17,056 nucleotides of DNA from an uncultured Coriobacteriaceae bacterium (lineage in GTDB: Bacteria; Actinomycetota; Coriobacteriia; Coriobacteriales; Eggerthellaceae), in assembly GCA_900550055.1 (NCBI GenBank), contig URQU01000034.1, positions 1 through 17,056 of the forward strand, in the 5' to 3' direction. The notes beneath the pieces were generated by a model that had not been told where the DNA came from, made no database searches, and worked only from the letters and a program-made list of their open reading frames with translations. The position numbers and the translations under genes are program-made. Of the stretch, positions 1-7,228 are shown piece by piece (the first letter of the stretch is position 1; the number at the start of each line of letters is the position of its first letter).

Positions 1-892
1 CCGGCGCCGAGACCACATGCGGCGGCTCGCAGCCCTGCGCGAACGCCGTCTCGCCGATCGTCTCCACGCCGTCGGGAAGGGCATAGCGCTCCTCATAGGG
101 CGGGGCGCAGAACAAAAGCATTCTCCCGTCCGCGGAAAGAAGGCTGCCGTCCTGCGCTTGATAATGCTCGTTTTCCCCGCTTACCGAATAAGTACGGCGC
201 TCGAGCGGCGGCGTGACCCCGGAAAGATCGCAGGCTTGGGCGCCGCCGGCTCGCACGCCCGCCCCCAAATGAATATGCCGCCCGGGCAGGGCCGAGAAAG
301 CCCCGGCTCCGATACGCTGCACCGTATCGGGCACCACCAGCACGTCGACGCCCACGCCGCGCACCAAGCGCCGTGCGAACGCTCCGGGCGCGATGCGCAC
401 CACGGGAACGCCATCCACGAACGAGGGGAGCACCACGGCAAGCCCCGACTGCGCGCCCGATGCCCGCGCAAGCGCGCGCAGATCGAATCCGACCAGGGCA
501 TAGCCAGCCTCCTCGCGCTGAACCGACACCGCCGGGGCATCCTGCTCGTCGGGGACGTCCACGGCCGCAGCGCCGCCCACGCCCTTTTGCCGAGCCGCCA
601 TGGCCAGCAGGCGCGCACGGGCGTCATCGTCCACGCCCATGCCCAGCGATCCCGCCGCCAGAAGATCGCCGTCGGCGTCGCCGTCCACCTGCCCGGCGCG
701 CGCGGCACCGCCTTCCCACGATTGATACGGCAGCAGCTGCGGCGACCACACCTCGCCCGCCTGCGAGCGCCCCGGGCTCACCTCGCGCACCTGATCGGCC
801 GCAAGGCTCACCGGAGCCGCAAGGGCGCGCGCCACCACCTCCTGCGCTTTAGCGCCATGCGTTGCGAACACCATCTCCTCAGCCGCTGCCAT
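1..892 (-). CDS. Leucine-rich-repeat (BspA/LRR_5-type) protein, N-terminal part, runs off the left edge
   Basis: The minus strand is open from an ATG at 892 to the window edge, giving 297 codons with the C-terminus missing. GGGAGGTG lies just upstream at good spacing and decides the start; an in-frame ATG at 907 has no good ribosome site. Residues 1-125 are Ala/Gly/Asp-rich and I recognise no domain there. From about residue 150 the chain has LRR_5-like units: VPVVRIAPGAFA (162-173), VLVVPDTVQRIGAGAF (184-199) and LPDGVETIGETAF (272-284). The recurring 'P-V-IG-AF' pattern is characteristic of BspA-like repeats, which in this family usually mediate surface interactions. There is no signal peptide or membrane segment in the visible N-terminus, so this one may be cytoplasmic or its start may be misjudged. 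It is divergent from the VWA gene, with about 95 bases between starts. Family assignment is fairly sure; role is unknown. Confidence 0.75.
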   Translation of the reverse strand, partial: MAAAEEMVFATHGAKAQEVVARALAAPVSLAADQVREVSPGRSQAGEVWSPQLLPYQSWEGGAARAGQVDGDADGDLLAAGSLGMGVDDDARARLLAMAARQKGVGGAAAVDVPDEQDAPAVSVQREEAGYALVGFDLRALARASGAQSGLAVVLPSFVDGVPVVRIAPGAFARRLVRGVGVDVLVVPDTVQRIGAGAFSALPGRHIHLGAGVRAGGAQACDLSGVTPPLERRTYSVSGENEHYQAQDGSLLSADGRMLLFCAPPYEERYALPDGVETIGETAFAQGCEPPHVVSAP

Positions 893-921
893 CGAAGCAC
901 CTCCCATATCCAGACCCTGTG

Positions 922-950
922 TTTACCCGCTTTGCCGCCCATGCTACACT
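922..950 (+). promoter_or_regulatory. Promoter of the VWA/MoxR operon
   Basis: A -35-like TTTACC (922-927) is followed after exactly 17 bases by an extended -10, TGCTACACT (942-950, hexamer TACACT at 945-950). The predicted start of transcription is near 957, about 31 bases before the ATG at 988. The same bases read on the minus strand give TAGCAT (946-941), which could serve the divergent leucine-rich-repeat gene. Inferred from sequence only. Confidence 0.55.
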
Positions 951-987
951 GCGCGAAGCGACGAAATCAAGCAACGGGAGGCCCTCA

Positions 988-2529
988 ATGGCACATAACG
1001 CCTCAGGTCGGCTTGCCCAGCAAGCCCTTGAGCTGACCCGCAACAAGCTGCTGGTCAGCTTGCGCTTCATGAACGCCGCGTTCGCCCATCTCAAGCTGCT
1101 GGCGCAACCCGGGCAGACCATCGCCACCGATGGCACGTACCTGCGCTACAGCCCGGCCGACGTGGCGCGCACCTTCGCGTCAAGCCCGGAAGAGCTTGCG
1201 CGCACATACCTGCACGTCATGCTGCACGACGTGTTTCTGCACCCCTTCCCCAACCCGAGCATGGACGCTGCGCGTTGGGATGCCGCATGCGATATAGCCG
1301 TCGAGGCGGTCATCACCCAGTTGGCGCTGCCGGCCACGGCAAGCCCGCGCGCCACGCGCCAAACCGCCGCGCTCGCCCAGCTTCAGGCGGAATGCCCGCA
1401 GCTCACCGCCGAGGCCCTGTACCGCCACTTCACCGACCAGGGAATAGATGACCAGCAGCTCGCGCAGCTGGCCGCGCCTTTCTTTGCCGACGACCACGAG
1501 CCCTGGCACCGCATGGCGGCCGAGGAAGCCGCACGCCGTCAGGCCCAAACGGGCGAGAAGCAGGAAAACGCCGCCGATTCCCCCGCCCCCGCCGCCGGCG
1601 AGGCGGGCAAGAACGGCACAGACATGCCCATGCCCGACGAGGCGCGCAAGGCAAAGCCCAATCACAAGGCCCACCGCGGCCTGTCGCTCGACGACATCAC
1701 CGAGAAGGAGGCGCCCGAGCAGGCTCGCGGCGTGCAGGCGAACCGCTTCGCCGACACCGTCAACCTCGATCGCTCGCGCGACCAGTGGAAGAACGCGGCG
1801 CTTGAGATGGGCGTGCAGCTTGACTCCTATATCAAGCTTTGGGGCGTGGAAGGGTCGAACCTCTCCATGAACCTGCGCTCGGTCACGCGCCGCCGGCAGG
1901 ACTTCACCGCCTTTTTGCGCAAGTTCGCGCGCACGGGCGAACATGTGCGCGTCAACGACGATGAGTTCGACTACGTCTACTATTGCTACGGCCTTTCGCG
2001 CTACGGCAACCTGCCGCTGATCGAGCCTTTGGAATACGTCGAGGAACGACGCATCCGCGACTTCGTCATAGCCATTGACACCTCCGCATCCACCAAAGAC
2101 GGGCTGGTCAGGCGCTTCCTTGAGCGCACGTATTCCATCCTGTCGAGCGAGACGGGCTTTTTCACCCGCATGAACGTGCACCTGGTGCAATGCGACGCCG
2201 CCGTCACTGCCGTCGATTGCATCCACAGCTTGGACGAGCTGGACGACTTCCTGGACAACGTGAAGATCGAAGGCCTGGGCGGCACCGATTTCCGGCCCGT
2301 GTTCGCTTACGTCGAAGATGCGCTTGAACGAGGCGAGTTCCAAAACCTCGGCGGCCTTCTCTACTTCACCGACGGCCAAGGCACCTACCCTGCCCACAAA
2401 CCGTCCTTCGATACCGCCTTCGTGTTCCCTGACGCCGAGACCGCCGATGCAAGCGCGCCGGTGCCGCCCTGGGCCATGAAGGCCGTCCTCGACGAAACGT
2501 TTACCGAGCAGGCCGACGACCTGGCCTAG
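988..2529 (+). CDS. VWA-like domain protein of the DUF2201 family (putative metallopeptidase-like N-terminus)
   Basis: A 513-residue protein; the ATG at 988 was chosen because CGGGAGG (975-981) sits at ideal spacing, whereas the frame stays open further upstream without a ribosome site. Residues 70-110 match the DUF2201 N-terminal domain: LHVMLHDVFLH (75-85) followed by WDAACDIAVEAVI (97-109). Families with an HExxH motif are predicted metallopeptidases, but here the Glu position is Val (H76-V-M-L-H80), so peptidase activity is doubtful. Residues 185-250 form an Ala/Pro/Lys/Glu-rich linker. The C-terminal VWA-like domain has a complete-looking MIDAS: D364-x-S366-x-S368, T433 in GGTDF, and D462 in YFTDG. 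No signal peptide, so cytoplasmic. It lies 27 bases upstream of a MoxR-type ATPase, the usual partner of VWA proteins in chaperone-like or metal-insertion complexes. The client is unknown. Confidence 0.85.
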   Translation: MAHNASGRLAQQALELTRNKLLVSLRFMNAAFAHLKLLAQPGQTIATDGTYLRYSPADVARTFASSPEELARTYLHVMLHDVFLHPFPNPSMDAARWDAACDIAVEAVITQLALPATASPRATRQTAALAQLQAECPQLTAEALYRHFTDQGIDDQQLAQLAAPFFADDHEPWHRMAAEEAARRQAQTGEKQENAADSPAPAAGEAGKNGTDMPMPDEARKAKPNHKAHRGLSLDDITEKEAPEQARGVQANRFADTVNLDRSRDQWKNAALEMGVQLDSYIKLWGVEGSNLSMNLRSVTRRRQDFTAFLRKFARTGEHVRVNDDEFDYVYYCYGLSRYGNLPLIEPLEYVEERRIRDFVIAIDTSASTKDGLVRRFLERTYSILSSETGFFTRMNVHLVQCDAAVTAVDCIHSLDELDDFLDNVKIEGLGGTDFRPVFAYVEDALERGEFQNLGGLLYFTDGQGTYPAHKPSFDTAFVFPDAETADASAPVPPWAMKAVLDETFTEQADDLA

Positions 2530-2556
2530 CACTACCCCATCGAGCAAGGAGCAGCC

Positions 2557-4068
2557 ATGGATATCCAACAGGCGAAACAGCAGATCAAGTACACCATGCA
2601 GGCGTATTTCGCCAAAGACGAGTTCGGCGGCTACGCCCTGCCGCCGCAGCGCCAGCGCCCCATCTTCCTGCTGGGTGCGCCCGGCATCGGCAAAACCGCC
2701 ATCGTCGAGCAGATCGCCCAAGAGCTTGAGGTGGGATTCGTTTCCTACTCCATGACCCATCACACGCGCCAAAGCGCGCTGGGCCTTCCGTTCATCGCGC
2801 AGAAGGAATACGGCGGGAAAACCTACGACGTATCCGAATACACCATGAGCGAGATCATCGCCGCGGTCTACGATGCCATCGAGCAGACGGGGCATCGCGA
2901 GGGCATCCTGTTCCTCGATGAGATCAACTGCGTGTCGGAAACGCTCACGCCCGCCATGCTGCAGTTCCTGCAGTACAAGGTGTTCGGCCGCCACAAGGTT
3001 CCCGAGGGCTGGATCGTGGTAACGGCAGGCAACCCGCCCGAGTACAACCGCACGGCGCGCGACTTCGACCTGGCAACATGGGACCGCTTGAAGCGCCTGG
3101 ACGTGGAGCCCGACTTCCAGGCATGGCGCGATTATGCGCTCGGCCACGGCGTGCATCCGGCGGTTATCACCTACCTCGACGTCGAGCAGGACCACTTCTA
3201 CCACCTGGAAACCACGCCCGACGGCAAGGAATTCGTCACGGCGCGCGGTTGGGACGACCTGTCGAGCGCCATCAGGCTCTACGAGGCGCAGGACCTGCCC
3301 GTCGACGAGGTGCTCATCGGCCAATACGTGCAGGCGCCCCAGATCGCCAAGCGCTTCGCCGTGTACTACGACCTGTTCACGAAGTATCGCGCCGACTACC
3401 AGGTGGACCGCGTGCTTGCAGGCACGGCCGGCCCCGAAGTGATCGAGCGCGCCCAGGCCGCGCCCTTCGATGAGCGCGTATCGGTGGTGGGCCTGCTTTC
3501 CGACGCGCTTGCAGGCGTGCTGCGCGAAGCGGTGCTCGAGGAGGGTGCCGTGGAGTTCGCGCACCCGCGCCTTGCGGCCATGCGCGACAAGCTCGAGGCC
3601 GCAGGCGCAGCCGACGCCACCGAGGAGGTGCGCGCGCAGGAAACCGAGGTGCGCCGTCTGCTGCGTACCGACCGCGCAAGCGGGCTTTTGTCCGAGCAGA
3701 AGTATCGCTCCTACGAGCGCGCCATCGACATGCTGCAGCAGGCGCAGCACCTGGGAGCGCAAACCGGGTCGCTTACGTTCGACCAGGTCAAGGAAGCGTT
3801 CTCCAAGATGCTCGGCGGTCTTGAGAGCCGCGTCGAGCAGGGCGAGCAGGCACTTGACCGGGCGCTGGCGTTCGCCGAGCAGGCATTTGGCGAGGGCCAG
3901 GAGATGCTGCTGCTCATCACCGACCTTTCCGCGAACCGCTACAGCATGGCGTTTATCAACGCACACGGAAGCGAGCGCTTCTTCAAGCACAACAGCGCGC
4001 TTCTGTTCGGCGACCGCGGCGCCGACCTTGCCGCCCGCATCAAGCAGACCGCGCTGGACGAGGAATAG
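2557..4068 (+). CDS. MoxR-type AAA+ ATPase, partner of the upstream VWA protein
   Basis: A 503-residue AAA+ ATPase. The start ATG is preceded by AAGGAGC. Residues 40-47 are the Walker A loop GAPGIGKT, residues 117-122 the Walker B ILFLDE, and VVTAGNPPEYN (154-164) is the sensor-1 region with N159. R177 or R180 in TWDRLKR is a candidate arginine finger. These features resemble the MoxR/AAA_5 group, which couples ATP hydrolysis to remodelling of proteins together with a VWA partner. Residues 250-503 lack a recognised domain and are mostly charged helices rich in Glu, Ala and Gln, possibly coiled coil; this makes the protein longer than a typical MoxR of about 330 residues. It is cotranscribed with the VWA gene (27-base gap) and followed by two hairpins. 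General role is confident; substrate unknown. Confidence 0.87.
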   Translation: MDIQQAKQQIKYTMQAYFAKDEFGGYALPPQRQRPIFLLGAPGIGKTAIVEQIAQELEVGFVSYSMTHHTRQSALGLPFIAQKEYGGKTYDVSEYTMSEIIAAVYDAIEQTGHREGILFLDEINCVSETLTPAMLQFLQYKVFGRHKVPEGWIVVTAGNPPEYNRTARDFDLATWDRLKRLDVEPDFQAWRDYALGHGVHPAVITYLDVEQDHFYHLETTPDGKEFVTARGWDDLSSAIRLYEAQDLPVDEVLIGQYVQAPQIAKRFAVYYDLFTKYRADYQVDRVLAGTAGPEVIERAQAAPFDERVSVVGLLSDALAGVLREAVLEEGAVEFAHPRLAAMRDKLEAAGAADATEEVRAQETEVRRLLRTDRASGLLSEQKYRSYERAIDMLQQAQHLGAQTGSLTFDQVKEAFSKMLGGLESRVEQGEQALDRALAFAEQAFGEGQEMLLLITDLSANRYSMAFINAHGSERFFKHNSALLFGDRGADLAARIKQTALDEE

Positions 4069-4079
4069 CGTAGACAGCA

Positions 4080-4110
4080 TGCGCCCGGCAGCCGACAGGC
4101 GCCGGGCGCA
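4080..4110 (+). terminator. First of two tandem hairpins after the MoxR operon
   Basis: A perfect 10-bp stem pairs TGCGCCCGGC (4080-4089) with GCCGGGCGCA (4101-4110). Three more pairs form inside after a single bulged A, leaving a GACA loop. There is no T-run, so it may act only with the next hairpin or protect the 3' end. Confidence 0.5.
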
Positions 4111-4111
4111 C

Positions 4112-4151
4112 ATCGAGCCGCCGTCATTAAGACAGCGGCTCGATACGTTTT
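4112..4151 (+). terminator. Terminator of the VWA/MoxR operon
   Basis: A perfect 10-bp stem, ATCGAGCCGC (4112-4121) with GCGGCTCGAT (4135-4144), is followed by ACGTTTT with four T at 4148-4151. It lies 44 bases after the MoxR stop codon, directly behind another hairpin. Confidence 0.6.
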
Positions 4152-4288
4152 CCCGTTAGGCATCAACGGCCCAAACGATGGCCATGACAAAATGGAGAGC
4201 TTCCGTTCGCAATGGGCCGAAATCGCCTGCGTGATGAAACCGCTCATTTTGCGCACGAACACGAAACGAAGCAGCTATGGCAAAGCGA

Positions 4289-4328
4289 ACGCACCGGGCC
4301 ACAGCGTGTAAGCTGCGGCCCGGTGCGT
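4289..4328 (-). terminator. Long hairpin downstream of the Rrf2 gene
   Basis: ACGCACCGGGCC (4289-4300) pairs perfectly with GGCCCGGTGCGT (4317-4328), and CAGC/GCTG extends the stem inside. It is 48 bases beyond the Rrf2 stop codon in the minus direction. The T-rich tail is poor on the minus strand, so termination strength is uncertain. Confidence 0.55.
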
Positions 4329-4375
4329 TTACGGGAACCGATCGTCAACGGCGTTTTCCGCGCCCGGTAAATCCG

Positions 4376-4792
4376 CTATGCCTCTACATTCCCTTCCAGC
4401 ACATCGGCAAGCGTGACGCGATCGATGTAAGCATTGATCGCAGCCCCCATGCCACGCCAGAATCCGCGGGCCTCGCATCCCTCCGCGTTGTCGCATTTCC
4501 CCTCGTTATCGATGCATGCAACCGGCATGCACGAGCCTTCCGTTGCGCGCAGCACATCGCCGATGCGGATCTGGTCTGCCGATCGAGCCAGATAGTAACC
4601 GCCGCTCACGCCGCGAACGCTCTTCAACACATCCGCGCGCACGAGCGCGCCGCCTAGCTGCTCAAGATACTTGACGGAAAGCCCCTGTCGCTGCGCAGCT
4701 TGCCTCATGGTGACAAGCGCTCCCGCCTCCCCCTGCTTGGCGATATCGATCATAAGCCTCAGGGCATAACGCCCCCTTGTCGAAACCATCAT
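4376..4792 (-). CDS. Rrf2-family transcriptional regulator with a four-cysteine cluster
   Basis: A 138-residue protein of the Rrf2 family (IscR, NsrR, CymR, RirA). The N-terminal winged helix is typical: STRGRYALRLMIDIA (4-18), then QAAQRQGLSVKYLEQL (31-46) as the recognition region and VRGVSGGYYLA (59-69) as the wing. Cysteines C88, C93, C100 and C106 fall where Fe-S-binding members carry three ligands, so a redox- or iron-sensing cluster is plausible. The spacing differs from classical IscR, so the exact role cannot be assigned. Two adjacent ATGs (4792 and 4789) are possible starts; GGGAAG upstream fits the first. No suf/isc, nitric oxide or cysteine genes are adjacent, so its targets are elsewhere. 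It is divergent from the lysozyme gene. Confidence 0.85.
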   Translation of the reverse strand: MMVSTRGRYALRLMIDIAKQGEAGALVTMRQAAQRQGLSVKYLEQLGGALVRADVLKSVRGVSGGYYLARSADQIRIGDVLRATEGSCMPVACIDNEGKCDNAEGCEARGFWRGMGAAINAYIDRVTLADVLEGNVEA

Positions 4793-4809
4793 CCTAGCTT
4801 CCCATCCTC

Positions 4810-4837
4810 ACCTTATCGCGTCTCGCTTCCCCAACAA
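4810..4837 (-). promoter_or_regulatory. Candidate promoter of the Rrf2 gene
   Basis: On the minus strand TTGTTG (4837-4832) and TAAGGT (4815-4810) are 16 bases apart, with a predicted start about 10 bases before the ATG. An AT-rich island further upstream (about 4921-4987) has alternative -10-like sites such as TAATAT (4947-4942). Confidence 0.35.
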
Positions 4838-5071
4838 GACGATCGCCTGCTTGCTTGCATAAGCGCGCAATCATCCCAAGATCACGCGCGACAACGCTTG
4901 CAAGAGCGTGCGCATCAGGCTAAAACAACAATGAGATGAGCATATTAGAAGTAAGTTAGTATCATTTGAGTTAACGCCATTAACGCGCGTCAGCGGCTGG
5001 AAATCACTATGAACGGCATCTGGAAACCCCGCGCTCATACCATGGATGGGCATGCTGCGCGCGATGCCGTT

Positions 5072-5087
5072 TGCTACCATAGCGCTT
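5072..5087 (+). promoter_or_regulatory. Extended -10 promoter giving a probable leaderless lysozyme mRNA
   Basis: TGCTACCAT (5072-5080) is an extended -10 element with only seven bases between it and the ATG at 5088. Transcription would start at or next to the initiator codon. No Shine-Dalgarno sequence precedes this ATG, which supports leaderless translation, common in Actinobacteria. No -35 hexamer is evident. Confidence 0.45.
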
Positions 5088-6023
5088 ATGAAAAATCAGC
5101 ATCGCAACGGGCGATCAGCCCGAACCTCATCATCAACGCGCAACGCGTCCACGCGGTCCAGATCGACTCATCCTCAACAGCGCCCGCGTCGCAACGCCAG
5201 CGCCCGCAAGCCGATTGTCATCCTTGTGTTCGCGCTTGCGCTCATTGTCGTCGGCGTATCGGCGTGCAACGCGACATCGGCGCTGCTCAACGGCTCGTCG
5301 CAGGAAGAAACCTCCCGCTCGGCCAATACGAAGCAGCCCTACGTCAGTCCTTACGATTTCTCGGGGCTCTCCCAGCAAAACGGCAGGTTCTCGTACTCCG
5401 AGAACGGAATCGGGAAATCGCAGACGGGAATCGACGTGTCCGAGATGCAAGGCACCATCGATTGGAAGCAAGTTGCAAACGATGGAATCCAGTTCGCTTT
5501 CGTACGCGTCGGATATCGCGGCACCACCGAAGGCGGGCTGTTCGCAGACGCTCGCTTAGACGAAAATCTTGCAGGGGCAGCCAGCGCGAGCCTGCAGACC
5601 GGCGTGTACTTCTACTCGCAAGCCACCAGCGTGGAAGAGGCGCAAGAGGAGGCCGACTTCGTGCTAAGCCAACTTGACGGCCGCAAACTCGACCTTCCCA
5701 TAACCTTCGACCATGAGAAGGATACGACGGTGAACGCACGCGGGAACAACGTGGACCGCGACACTCTCACGGCAGCCGCGCTAGCGTTCTGCCAACGCGT
5801 TGAGCAGGCGGGATACCGTTCCATGGTATACGGCAACAAAGTGGATATCGCCCGCATGAACCTGGACAGCCTGGGTAACCGCCCCATCTGGTTTGCCGAG
5901 TACAACGCGCTGCAGCCTTCCGGCCAATTCGACTTCGTGCTTTGGCAGTACAGCAACACCGGAAGCGTGGCGGGAATCTCCACCCCCGTCGACATGAACC
6001 TGCGCTTCACCGATATGTTGTAA
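5088..6023 (+). CDS. GH25-family lysozyme (N-acetylmuramidase), membrane-anchored
   Basis: A 311-residue protein cleaving the beta-1,4 bond between N-acetylmuramic acid and N-acetylglucosamine in peptidoglycan, by family. Residues 1-40 are a very basic, Ser/Arg-rich cytoplasmic tail; 41-59 form one hydrophobic helix ending in VSAC (57-60), which fits a lipobox. Residues 61-110 are a Ser/Gln-rich linker. The GH25 domain spans about 113-311: GIDVSEMQG (114-122, with catalytic-type D116), FDHE (207-210, D208 and E210), WFAEYN (268-273) and WQYS (286-289) followed by VDMN (301-304). The enzyme should face outward from the membrane. ATG 5088 was chosen over in-frame ATGs at 5046, 5052 and 5064 because of the promoter placement. 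larE follows after 89 bases with no strong terminator, so read-through is possible; a functional link is not apparent. Confidence 0.85.
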   Translation: MKNQHRNGRSARTSSSTRNASTRSRSTHPQQRPRRNASARKPIVILVFALALIVVGVSACNATSALLNGSSQEETSRSANTKQPYVSPYDFSGLSQQNGRFSYSENGIGKSQTGIDVSEMQGTIDWKQVANDGIQFAFVRVGYRGTTEGGLFADARLDENLAGAASASLQTGVYFYSQATSVEEAQEEADFVLSQLDGRKLDLPITFDHEKDTTVNARGNNVDRDTLTAAALAFCQRVEQAGYRSMVYGNKVDIARMNLDSLGNRPIWFAEYNALQPSGQFDFVLWQYSNTGSVAGISTPVDMNLRFTDML

Positions 6024-6112
6024 ACGCGAAATCTCCGCGCTCGGCAAAACCTGAAGCCAACTTGATGCGCTAGCGTGCGTAATGCAATCATCCGCAACGC
6101 GAAAGGCCGTTC

Positions 6113-6952
6113 ATGAGCACCGACACCTCCGCCCCGCTGCCCGCTGAGCTTTCCGAAAAGCACAAGGCCCTGAAGGAGCACCTGGCGAAACTGGGGGCAG
6201 TTGCCGTAGCGTTTTCCGGCGGTGTGGACTCCACCCTGCTGCTGAGCGCTGCCGCCGACGCGCTAGGCGACAACGCCGTTGCCATCACCGCTCGCGCGCA
6301 GATGATTCCCGCGCGAGAGATCCGCGAAGCAAGCGAATTTTGCACCGAACGCAGCATCCGCCACGTGGTGATGGACATTGACGCCTTGTCCATACCAGGC
6401 TTCGCGGAGAACCCCGTAAACCGATGCTACTTTTGCAAAAGCGCATTGTTCGCCCGCATCATGGACCAGGCGGCGCATCTAGGAATACCATACGTAGTCG
6501 AAGGCACCAATACCAGCGACCTAGGCGATTACCGCCCCGGGCTCAAAGCACTTGGCGAGTTAAAGGCGGACAGCCCATTGCTGGTTGCAGGCTTATCGAA
6601 AGCCGATGTTCGCGCCCTGTCCCGCAAGCTCGGCCTTCCAACCTGGGACAAACCTTCTTACGCGTGCCTTGCAAGCCGCATCCCCTATAACGAGACCATC
6701 ACCGCCGAAAAGCTTCGATCCGTCGAATGCGCTGAAGATGCCCTGATGAATGCAGGATTTCATCAGGTCCGTTGTCGCGCACATGGGAACCTTGCACGTA
6801 TCGAGGCGGCCCCCGAACAGCGAGCAGCGCTTATGGACGCGCTGATATCCACCGATCTGTCCGAGCGCATACACGATGCAGGGTTTGCCTACGTGACCAT
6901 CGACGCCGACGGTTATCGCACCGGCAGCCTGAACCAAAACGTTTCCGAATAG
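6113..6952 (+). CDS. larE: ATP-dependent sacrificial sulfur transferase LarE
   Basis: A 279-residue PP-loop enzyme. In the Lar pathway LarE adenylates the carboxylates of the pyridinium dicarboxylate made by LarB and donates sulfur, preparing the nickel-pincer cofactor used by lactate racemase and related enzymes. The PP-loop SGGVDS is at 35-40. NRCYFCK (103-109) and GTNTSDLGDYRPG (131-143) are family-typical. C185 in ACLASRIPY (184-192) corresponds to the cysteine that gives up its sulfur in the well-studied Lactobacillus enzyme, so this looks like the sacrificial type. Length matches the family. GAAAGG (6101-6106) precedes the ATG. No larA, larB or larC lies in the window, so the rest of the pathway must be elsewhere if present. 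Confidence 0.9.
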   Translation: MSTDTSAPLPAELSEKHKALKEHLAKLGAVAVAFSGGVDSTLLLSAAADALGDNAVAITARAQMIPAREIREASEFCTERSIRHVVMDIDALSIPGFAENPVNRCYFCKSALFARIMDQAAHLGIPYVVEGTNTSDLGDYRPGLKALGELKADSPLLVAGLSKADVRALSRKLGLPTWDKPSYACLASRIPYNETITAEKLRSVECAEDALMNAGFHQVRCRAHGNLARIEAAPEQRAALMDALISTDLSERIHDAGFAYVTIDADGYRTGSLNQNVSE

Positions 6953-6961
6953 ACCGGATAC

Positions 6962-7002
6962 GGCGGCAACGCTGCAGGGCCGCAAGGCTGCAAGCTGCCG
7001 CC
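6962..7002 (+). terminator. Hairpin after larE
   Basis: GGCGGCA (6962-6968) pairs with TGCCGCC (6996-7002); inside, TGCA and GCC flank a GCAA tetraloop, with a small internal loop and a bulge. It starts 10 bases after the larE stop. No T-run follows, so intrinsic termination is only possible. Confidence 0.4.
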
Positions 7003-7145
7003 CATACGCAACATCCCCCGCCCTGCGCAAGCCGCAAACCGCCACTGCTAAGCGCGGCATGCGATCTGCCCCGCGCGAATTACCGGTACAGGCAAGCGCT
7101 ACGCAGCCGCTGCCGCTATCACCCGCACCGCAGCATGCGAGGCAT

Positions 7146-7182
7146 GCTTGCTTTGCCAGCGCCCCGCGCCGGCAAAGCAAGC
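7146..7182 (-). terminator. Hairpin downstream of uvrB
   Basis: A perfect 12-bp stem joins GCTTGCTTTGCC (7146-7157) to GGCAAAGCAAGC (7171-7182) around a 13-base GC-rich loop. It lies 47 bases past the uvrB stop in the minus direction and faces larE transcription too, so it may serve both converging genes. It lacks a T-tract on either strand. Confidence 0.5.
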
Positions 7183-7228
7183 CACCGCAATCGCCTCATC
7201 AACCCACGATCGACGAACAACCGCAGCT

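Larger units (their letters stand above)
4069..4375. other. Gap between converging units, mostly hairpins
   Basis: This stretch of about 307 bases separates the MoxR gene from the converging Rrf2 gene. It holds two tandem hairpins after the MoxR gene and one long hairpin after the Rrf2 gene. Between them (about 4152-4288) I see no coding signal with a ribosome site and no clear promoter. Confidence 0.6.

Noticed and set aside
17..1036. A 339-codon plus-strand frame at the left edge
   Set aside because: Its product is Arg/His/Pro-rich without domains, and the minus strand here encodes leucine-rich repeats with a good ribosome site.
1180..4113. A 977-codon open frame on the minus strand across the VWA and MoxR genes
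   Set aside because: It is exactly antisense to two genes with clear domains and ribosome sites. Its translation has no recognisable domain; GC-rich codon bias keeps the opposite frame free of stops.
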